A stretch of 5,960 nt of DNA, taken from NCBI GenBank assembly GCA_905236255.1, contig CAJOPK010000013.1, forward strand, positions 1 through 5,960, given 5' to 3'. Shown piece by piece: positions 1-3,686 of the stretch; position 1 is the first letter of the stretch; the number at the start of each line of letters is the position of its first letter. The notes below the pieces were generated by a model. The model was given only the letters and a program-made list of their open reading frames with translations. It searched no databases and was not told where the DNA came from. This stretch comes from an uncultured Selenomonadaceae bacterium (GTDB lineage Bacteria; Bacillota; Negativicutes; Selenomonadales; Selenomonadaceae). The position numbers were made by a program, and so were the translations under genes.

Positions 1-776
1 ACGCCTTTCTTTTCGGCTTTTTCCAAAAGTTCTTTTGCAAGGTCAACTTTATCTTCTTCAAGCAAAGATTTTCCGACTTCATAGCCCTTTGCTTTGTCGA
101 AAGTATGAGCCATTCCGCCGCCGATAATAATCGTATCGACTTTATCGATCATGTTGCTGATAACGCCGATTTTATCGGAAACTTTTGCGCCGCCGATAAT
201 GCCGACAAACGGATGCGCGGGATTTTCGAGAGTTTTGCCGATATAGTTGATTTCTTTTTCCATGAGGAAACCGGAAGCGGTTTCAAGGAAGTGGGTAATT
301 CCGACGTTTGAAGCATGAGCGCGATGAGCCATACCGAATGCATCATTAACGGCGACATCGGCAAGTGAAGCGAGCTGTTTTGCAAATGCGGGATTATTTT
401 TCTTTTCTTCTTTGTGATAACGAAGGTTTTCAAGCAAGAGAATTTCGCCCGGCTGAAGAGCTGCGGCAGCTTTTTCCGCAGGTTCGCCGATGCAATCCTC
501 AGCCCATTTGACTTCTTTGCCGAGAATTTCGGAAAGTTTCTTTGCAATGGGTTTCGTCGAGAATTTGGGTTCGCGAGCTTCGGTCGGTCTGCCGAGATGG
601 CAGCCGATAATTACCGCCGCGCCCTGTTCGAGCAGGTAATTGAGAGTGTCAAGCGTCGCGTCAATGCGTTTGGTGTTGGTGATGTTTTGGTTTTCATCCA
701 TCGGGACATTATAGTCGACGCGAAGGAAAACTTTTTTGCCTTTCAAGTTAATGTCTTTAATATTTTTCTTTTCCAC
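1..776 (-). CDS. pgk: Phosphoglycerate kinase, N-terminal 258 residues (3' end beyond window)
   Basis: Cytoplasmic glycolytic kinase that transfers phosphate from 1,3-bisphosphoglycerate to ADP, giving ATP and 3-phosphoglycerate. Visible family motifs: RVDYNVPMD (about residues 19-27, with Asp21 and Asn23 of the substrate site), HLGRP (60-64), ENLRYHKEE (116-124), NDAFGMAHRAHAS (144-156), GFLMEKEI (169-176) and GGAKVSDK (195-202), then the start of the nucleotide-binding half with GGGMAHTF (219-226). The family is usually about 395 residues, so roughly 135 C-terminal residues lie left of position 1. The start is GTG at 774-776: the first in-frame ATG is codon 26, inside the conserved RVDYNVPMD block, and a strong Shine-Dalgarno sits 9 nt before the GTG. 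It follows gap by 138 nt on the same strand, so co-transcription is likely. The usual Ser before HLGRP is Cys59 here, which looks minor. Identification is secure. Confidence 0.97.
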   Translation of the reverse strand, partial: MEKKNIKDINLKGKKVFLRVDYNVPMDENQNITNTKRIDATLDTLNYLLEQGAAVIIGCHLGRPTEAREPKFSTKPIAKKLSEILGKEVKWAEDCIGEPAEKAAAALQPGEILLLENLRYHKEEKKNNPAFAKQLASLADVAVNDAFGMAHRAHASNVGITHFLETASGFLMEKEINYIGKTLENPAHPFVGIIGGAKVSDKIGVISNMIDKVDTIIIGGGMAHTFDKAKGYEVGKSLLEEDKVDLAKELLEKAEKKG

Positions 777-785
777 TTAAAACTG

Positions 786-792
786 CCTCCTC
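786..792 (-). promoter_or_regulatory. Ribosome binding site of pgk
   Basis: The minus strand reads GAGGAGG, a near-perfect Shine-Dalgarno, with 9 nt between it and the GTG at 776. It decides the non-ATG start of pgk. Confidence 0.85.
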
Positions 793-817
793 AAAAAACA
801 CTTCGGTTAAAAACGAA

Positions 818-857
818 TCGCGACCCGGCCCAACATTGACGAAGAGCCGGACCGCGA
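818..857 (-). other. GC-rich stem-loop between gap and pgk
   Basis: In minus-strand RNA, 844-857 pairs with 818-831 in an uninterrupted 14-bp stem closing a 12-nt loop. The core is CGCGGTCCGGC against GCCGGGTCGCG. Three of the pairs are G-U wobbles; the plus-strand RNA would have A-C or C-A mismatches at those places, so the structure belongs to the gap-pgk transcript. A run of five T follows only after four further bases (809-813). It could therefore be a leaky intrinsic terminator, but it fits equally well as an mRNA-stabilising or processing element that sets the gap:pgk ratio. The folding is read from sequence; the role is inference. Confidence 0.6.
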
Positions 858-914
858 GAGTCTTCACTTGTTCAAATTTCGATCGAGACCAAACTCAACC
901 GGTAAAAAATTTAA

Positions 915-1943
915 TCAGCCGAGTTCAGCAAAGTATTTGATTGTACGAACCATCTGACTGGTGTAGCTGTTTTCGTTGTCATACCAGGAAACAACCTGAA
1001 CGAGAGTGTTGCCGTCACCGGTATCGCTGGCCATGGTCTGGGTTGCATCGAAGAGTGAACCGAATTTCATGCCGATAATATCGCTCGAAACGATTTGTTC
1101 ATCGGTGTAGCCGTAGGATTCGGTTACGGAAGCTTTCATCTTTGCGTTGATTTCGTCAACGGTGACTTTGCCTTCAACAACCGCGAAGAGAAGAGTGGTG
1201 GAACCTGTCGGGGTCGGTACACGCTGTGCCGCGCCGATGAGTTTGCCGTTGAGTTCCGGAATAACAAGACCGATAGCTTTCGCCGCACCGGTGGAGTTCG
1301 GAACGATGTTGCAAGCTGCCGCACGGGAACGACGGAGATCGCCTTTGCGTTGCGGACCGTCAAGAGGCATTTGATCGCCTGTGTAAGCGTGAATTGTTGC
1401 CATGATGCCGCTCTGAATCGGAGCAAGTTCGTTAAGAGCTTTTGCCATCGGAGCCAAGCAGTTGGTCGTGCAGGATGCCGCCGAAATAACGGTATCTTCT
1501 TTGGTCAATTTGGTGTGGTTGACGTTGTAAACGATTGTCGGGAGGTCGTTGCCCGCAGGAGCGGAAATAACGACTTTCTTCGCACCGGCTTTAAGGTGAG
1601 CGGACGCTTTTTCTTTGCTGGTGTAGAATCCCGTACATTCGAGAACGACATCAACGCCGTGTTTGCCCCAAGGAATTTCCGCCGCGTCTTTGACTGCATA
1701 GATGATGATTTCTTTGCCGTCAACAACGATTGAATTTTCTTTTGCCTCTACAGTGTGTTTGCCTTCGCCGACTCTGCCGCAGAAACCGCCCTGTGCGGTG
1801 TCATATTTGAGAAGGTGAGCAAGCATCTTCGGGCTGGTGAGGTCGTTTATTGCAACGACTTCATAACCTTCAGCATCAAACATTTGACGGAATGCGAGGC
1901 GACCGATACGACCGAAACCATTGATAGCAACTTTAACAGCCAT
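915..1943 (-). CDS. gap: Glyceraldehyde-3-phosphate dehydrogenase, type I, NAD-dependent
   Basis: Complete 342-residue cytoplasmic enzyme that oxidises and phosphorylates glyceraldehyde 3-phosphate to 1,3-bisphosphoglycerate with NAD+, the step just before Pgk. The Rossmann glycine motif NGFGRIGR is at residues 8-15. Asp34 in AINDLT ends the second strand and suggests NAD rather than NADP. The signature SAASCTTNC (154-162) holds the nucleophile Cys158, and His185 in TIHAYT is the catalytic base. LRRSRAAACNIVPNSTGAAKA begins at about 203, and WYDNENSYTSQMV (320-332) closes the catalytic domain. The length is normal (330-345). The ATG start gives the canonical N-terminus and has a good ribosome binding site 7 nt upstream; the stop is TGA. 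It has its own promoter at 2005-2033 and is followed by pgk. No cggR regulator gene lies immediately upstream, unlike in Bacillus; a SpoIID-domain gene sits there instead. Identification is secure. Confidence 0.98.
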   Translation of the reverse strand: MAVKVAINGFGRIGRLAFRQMFDAEGYEVVAINDLTSPKMLAHLLKYDTAQGGFCGRVGEGKHTVEAKENSIVVDGKEIIIYAVKDAAEIPWGKHGVDVVLECTGFYTSKEKASAHLKAGAKKVVISAPAGNDLPTIVYNVNHTKLTKEDTVISAASCTTNCLAPMAKALNELAPIQSGIMATIHAYTGDQMPLDGPQRKGDLRRSRAAACNIVPNSTGAAKAIGLVIPELNGKLIGAAQRVPTPTGSTTLLFAVVEGKVTVDEINAKMKASVTESYGYTDEQIVSSDIIGMKFGSLFDATQTMASDTGDGNTLVQVVSWYDNENSYTSQMVRTIKYFAELG

Positions 1944-1950
1944 TAAAAAT

Positions 1951-1957
1951 ACCTCCC
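1951..1957 (-). promoter_or_regulatory. Ribosome binding site of gap
   Basis: The minus strand reads GGGAGGT, ending 7 nt before the ATG at 1943. A strong Shine-Dalgarno fits a highly expressed glycolytic gene. Confidence 0.85.
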
Positions 1958-2004
1958 TATATCATTAAAAAACAATTAAAAATTTGACGATTAAGTCTGC
2001 CGTT

Positions 2005-2033
2005 ATACTACAACAAGGAATTTTAATTGTCAA
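2005..2033 (-). promoter_or_regulatory. Sigma-A-type promoter of the gap(-pgk) operon
   Basis: On the minus strand, a perfect -35 box TTGACA (2033 to 2028) is separated by exactly 17 nt from a -10 box TAGTAT (2010 to 2005; 5 of 6 to TATAAT). Transcription should start near 1998, giving a leader of about 55 nt before the ATG. The match is strong; activity is not tested. Confidence 0.8.
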
Positions 2034-2041
2034 TAAAATTT
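2019..2041. promoter_or_regulatory. Imperfect palindrome over the gap -35 box (possible operator)
   Basis: A 23-bp inverted repeat centred on 2030 has arms AATTTTAATTG and CAATAAAATTT, with 9 of 11 positions pairing. It covers the -35 hexamer completely, a position where a bound repressor would block RNA polymerase. It is AT-rich, so part of the symmetry could be chance. It does not match the Rex consensus as I know it, and no regulator gene lies next to it. Confidence 0.3.
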
Positions 2042-2114
2042 TCGGAACATTTGCAAATTTCATTTTCCTTTCAGCTTATATCCGGTTTGCGTCTTTGCTT
2101 GAAATTTTCAGTTT

Positions 2115-3296
2115 CTAATATAATTTTTTCAGTTCGGTTCCGGTGTAATAATGAGCCAAAATTTCCTTGTAAGTCTTTCCGGCTTTTGCAAAATCGTTTG
2201 CACCGTATTGCGACATTCCGACTCCGTGACCCGAGCCGAAACCTTCAAAGACAATTTCGCCTTTTTCAAATTTCATGTCGAAAAGCGTACCGGGCAGGGA
2301 AAATTTTGAACGAAGGTCGATTCCGGAAATTTTTACCGTCTTTTTTTTGCCGACGATTTGAGCGAATTTCACACGCCCGGATGCCGTCCTGTCCGCCGCA
2401 GATTTTCCGATCTCCAACTTACTCAATTTCACGGATTTTATTTCATCGACTCCGATTTTCTTCGCAAATTCTGTCGCGGGAAAATTTTTTGTCCAGGCGT
2501 TTGTCTTTGTTTTGAGTTCGGGGACGGCTTTGAGATACGGCAGGTGAGTCCCCCAAACATCAACGACATTTTCCGTCATTCCTCCGCTGTCGGTATGAAA
2601 ATTTGTATCGGCAATTTTTCCGGCGAAAAATATGACTTCGCCGCGAGTTTCCGAAATTGCCTTGTCTGTGGTCGAATTTGAAACCGCACCTTCATAAGTT
2701 TGACAATGCGTATTTTTGCATAAATCGAAACCTTCGGACGCATGACGCTTGCGATTTTTTAAAGTAAAAGTCCGGGCGGCGACGGCTTGAGCCTTCAGAG
2801 CCTCAATTTCAAATGTCGGAATCATTTCTTCCGGGACAACGCCGCGTAAATATTCCTCGACCGGAGCAAGGTTTATTATCGTCAAAGTGCCGGTTGTTTT
2901 GTTGACGCGAACGCCGCCGAAATATTTTTTCCCGTTTATCGTCGTCTGCAAATCTTTGAGCGGAATTTTTTCTCCGCGAATTTCCACCGAGTCGGGTTTC
3001 ATCGCCGCGAAATCAACGGCAAAATTTTTTCCCGCCGGAATTTTTTTTATGGTCTTTTGAGTTTTTGCGTCAACCATTATTCCGGGAGCGGAAAGTTGAA
3101 GATTGACGGCGGTAACGCCGCTTAAAATTCCTATGCGAATTTCCGGCTGCCACACGGATTTTTTTGTAACTTTTTTTTCGGCGTTCTTTTCAACTTTTTT
3201 GTCCGGAGATTTTTTTTCGGCAGAAAATCCCGGAGTCGGAACCGCAGACACAAAAAAAATTGCCGCCGCGAACGACGCAAAAAATTTTTTAAACAT
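2115..3296 (-). CDS. Secreted SpoIID/LytB-domain protein (probable peptidoglycan lytic transglycosylase)
   Basis: Complete 393-residue exported protein. Residues 1-26 are a signal peptide: KK, a hydrophobic stretch FASFAAAIFFVSAV, then a FSA|E cleavage site. A lysine-rich linker follows (about 27-47). A domain near 51-140 (EIRIGILSG onward) is typical of the N-terminal part of this family. The SpoIID core follows: NLAPVEEYLRGVVPEEM (142-158), with Glu157 at the position of the catalytic Glu of sporulation SpoIID; ALKAQAVAARTF (166-177); C193 and HC197-198, matching the zinc-type Cys/His cluster described for clostridial SpoIID; FHTDSGGMTENVVDVWG (233-249); and GFGSGHGVGMSQYGA (352-366). Known SpoIID cleaves denuded glycan strands during engulfment, but the domain also occurs in vegetative wall proteins, so a sporulation role is unproven and I give no symbol. 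The ATG start is supported by AAGGTGG 9 nt upstream. The gene is divergent from the M16C peptidase. Confidence 0.93.
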   Translation of the reverse strand: MFKKFFASFAAAIFFVSAVPTPGFSAEKKSPDKKVEKNAEKKVTKKSVWQPEIRIGILSGVTAVNLQLSAPGIMVDAKTQKTIKKIPAGKNFAVDFAAMKPDSVEIRGEKIPLKDLQTTINGKKYFGGVRVNKTTGTLTIINLAPVEEYLRGVVPEEMIPTFEIEALKAQAVAARTFTLKNRKRHASEGFDLCKNTHCQTYEGAVSNSTTDKAISETRGEVIFFAGKIADTNFHTDSGGMTENVVDVWGTHLPYLKAVPELKTKTNAWTKNFPATEFAKKIGVDEIKSVKLSKLEIGKSAADRTASGRVKFAQIVGKKKTVKISGIDLRSKFSLPGTLFDMKFEKGEIVFEGFGSGHGVGMSQYGANDFAKAGKTYKEILAHYYTGTELKKLY

Positions 3297-3305
3297 TTAA
3301 AATTA

Positions 3306-3312
3306 CCACCTT
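3306..3312 (-). promoter_or_regulatory. Ribosome binding site of the SpoIID-domain gene
   Basis: The minus strand reads AAGGTGG, one mismatch from AAGGAGG, with 9 nt to the ATG at 3296. It supports the chosen start, which also gives a complete signal peptide. Confidence 0.75.
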
Positions 3313-3331
3313 CAAACCAATCTTGCAATTA

Positions 3332-3346
3332 TGCCGTTTTTCGGCA
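3332..3346 (-). other. Small hairpin upstream of the SpoIID-domain gene's RBS
   Basis: TGCCG-AAAAA-CGGCA on the minus strand forms a perfect 5-bp stem with a five-A loop, ending about 20 nt before the ribosome binding site. It could help keep the site open or be incidental. No U-run follows, so it is not an intrinsic terminator on this strand. Confidence 0.35.
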
Positions 3347-3490
3347 ACGTCGAATCTCCATTGACTTTTGACTTTTCGAGAAAACCGCCTTTGCAATCTT
3401 GTCAACTTCTTTTAACCACACAAATTATTCTTTGTATTTTGCGGGAGTCATACAAATTTTATTTTCCAATCTGTCCGGAAACATACGACT

Positions 3491-3520
3491 TTGACACTCC
3501 CCCCGCAATTTAATTATAAC
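3491..3520 (+). promoter_or_regulatory. Sigma-A-type promoter of the M16C peptidase gene
   Basis: A perfect -35 box TTGACA (3491-3496) and a -10 box TATAAC (3515-3520; 5 of 6) are separated by 18 nt. The predicted start is near 3527, giving a leader of about 160 nt. It shares its -10 region with the opposing promoter. Confidence 0.7.
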
Positions 3521-3540
3521 TTTTACTTTGCCTTTGTCAA
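3513..3540 (-). promoter_or_regulatory. Consensus sigma-A-type promoter reading toward the SpoIID-domain gene
   Basis: On the minus strand, TTGACA (3540 to 3535) and TATAAT (3518 to 3513) are both perfect matches, separated by 16 nt. The -10 box overlaps the -10 box of the plus-strand promoter by four bases (3515-3518), so the two promoters form one bidirectional unit. The predicted start is near 3506. Confidence 0.75.
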
Positions 3541-3600
3541 CCAAAAGGCGATTCGCCACACCACTTACGGAACCGGGGGATTTCTCGCCAATTTTTGGTT
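3539..3600 (+). other. Stem in the leader of the M16C peptidase gene
   Basis: AACCAAAAGGCG (3539-3550) pairs with CGCC (3586-3589) and TTTTGGTT (3593-3600): 12 bp with a 3-nt bulge. The same GGCG (3547-3550) can instead close a tight local hairpin with CGCC at 3554-3557. The two folds exclude each other, the arrangement expected of a switch. The stem begins about 12 nt after the predicted transcription start. No known riboswitch class is recognised. Confidence 0.4.
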
Positions 3601-3633
3601 AAAAGGCAGAATTTGGTTGCAGGAAAAATTTTC

Positions 3634-3652
3634 TCTTGCCGGAATAGCAAGA
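3634..3652 (+). other. Hairpin before the M16C peptidase RBS
   Basis: TCTTGC and GCAAGA form a perfect 6-bp stem around the 7-nt loop CGGAATA, ending 21 nt before the GGGAG ribosome binding site. An AGGAAAAA block (3621-3628) lies just upstream. It is not a terminator, since no U-run follows. Confidence 0.4.
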
Positions 3653-3673
3653 AGTACGACAATTTAAAATTTT

Positions 3674-3678
3674 GGGAG
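3674..3678 (+). promoter_or_regulatory. Ribosome binding site of the M16C peptidase gene
   Basis: GGGAG with 8 nt to the ATG at 3687. It supports that start. Confidence 0.75.
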
Positions 3679-3686
3679 CGAAGTTT

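Larger units (their letters stand above)
3297..3506 (-). promoter_or_regulatory. Predicted structured 5' leader of the SpoIID-domain gene
   Basis: Transcription from the promoter at 3513-3540 should start near 3506 and give a leader of about 210 nt without a convincing gene. In minus-strand RNA the first bases (3506-3496, GCGGGGGGAGT) can pair with ACTCCCGC (3448-3441). A perfect 7-bp hairpin TTTGTAT/ATACAAA (3456-3450 with 3437-3431) has that same ACTCCCGC in its 12-nt loop. The two pairings together would make a pseudoknot. TTTCC/GGAAA (3481-3477 with 3467-3463) could form a further small stem inside. I do not recognise a known riboswitch class. Confidence 0.4.

Noticed and set aside
414..839. 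A plus-strand open frame over the pgk start
   Set aside because: It is antisense to unmistakable phosphoglycerate kinase motifs and runs through the intercistronic stem-loop.
1095..1733. A 212-codon plus-strand open frame antisense to gap
   Set aside because: It lies wholly inside the highly conserved GAPDH gene and its translation has no recognisable motif. It is a by-product of codon bias.
3327..3334. CATAATTG as a sporulation sigma-E/K -10 element for the SpoIID-domain gene
   Set aside because: Only CATA matches, and no matching -35 lies at the required distance, so the sequence does not support sporulation-sigma control.
3400..3405. A second minus-strand TTGACA as a -35 box nearer to the SpoIID-domain gene
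   Set aside because: At 17 nt spacing the downstream hexamer is TTCTCG, a very poor -10. The consensus pair at 3513-3540 is far better.
3331..3513. A 60-codon plus-strand open frame in the divergent intergenic region
   Set aside because: No Shine-Dalgarno precedes its ATG, the product resembles no family I know, and it lies upstream of the plus-strand transcription start and runs into the bidirectional promoter.
3565..3612. Resemblance of GGAACCGGGGGA...CCAATTTTTGGTT to a ydaO (cyclic di-AMP) riboswitch core
   Set aside because: Only short G-rich and CCAA/TTGG pieces are similar. The order of conserved blocks does not fit, and the downstream gene is not a typical ydaO target.
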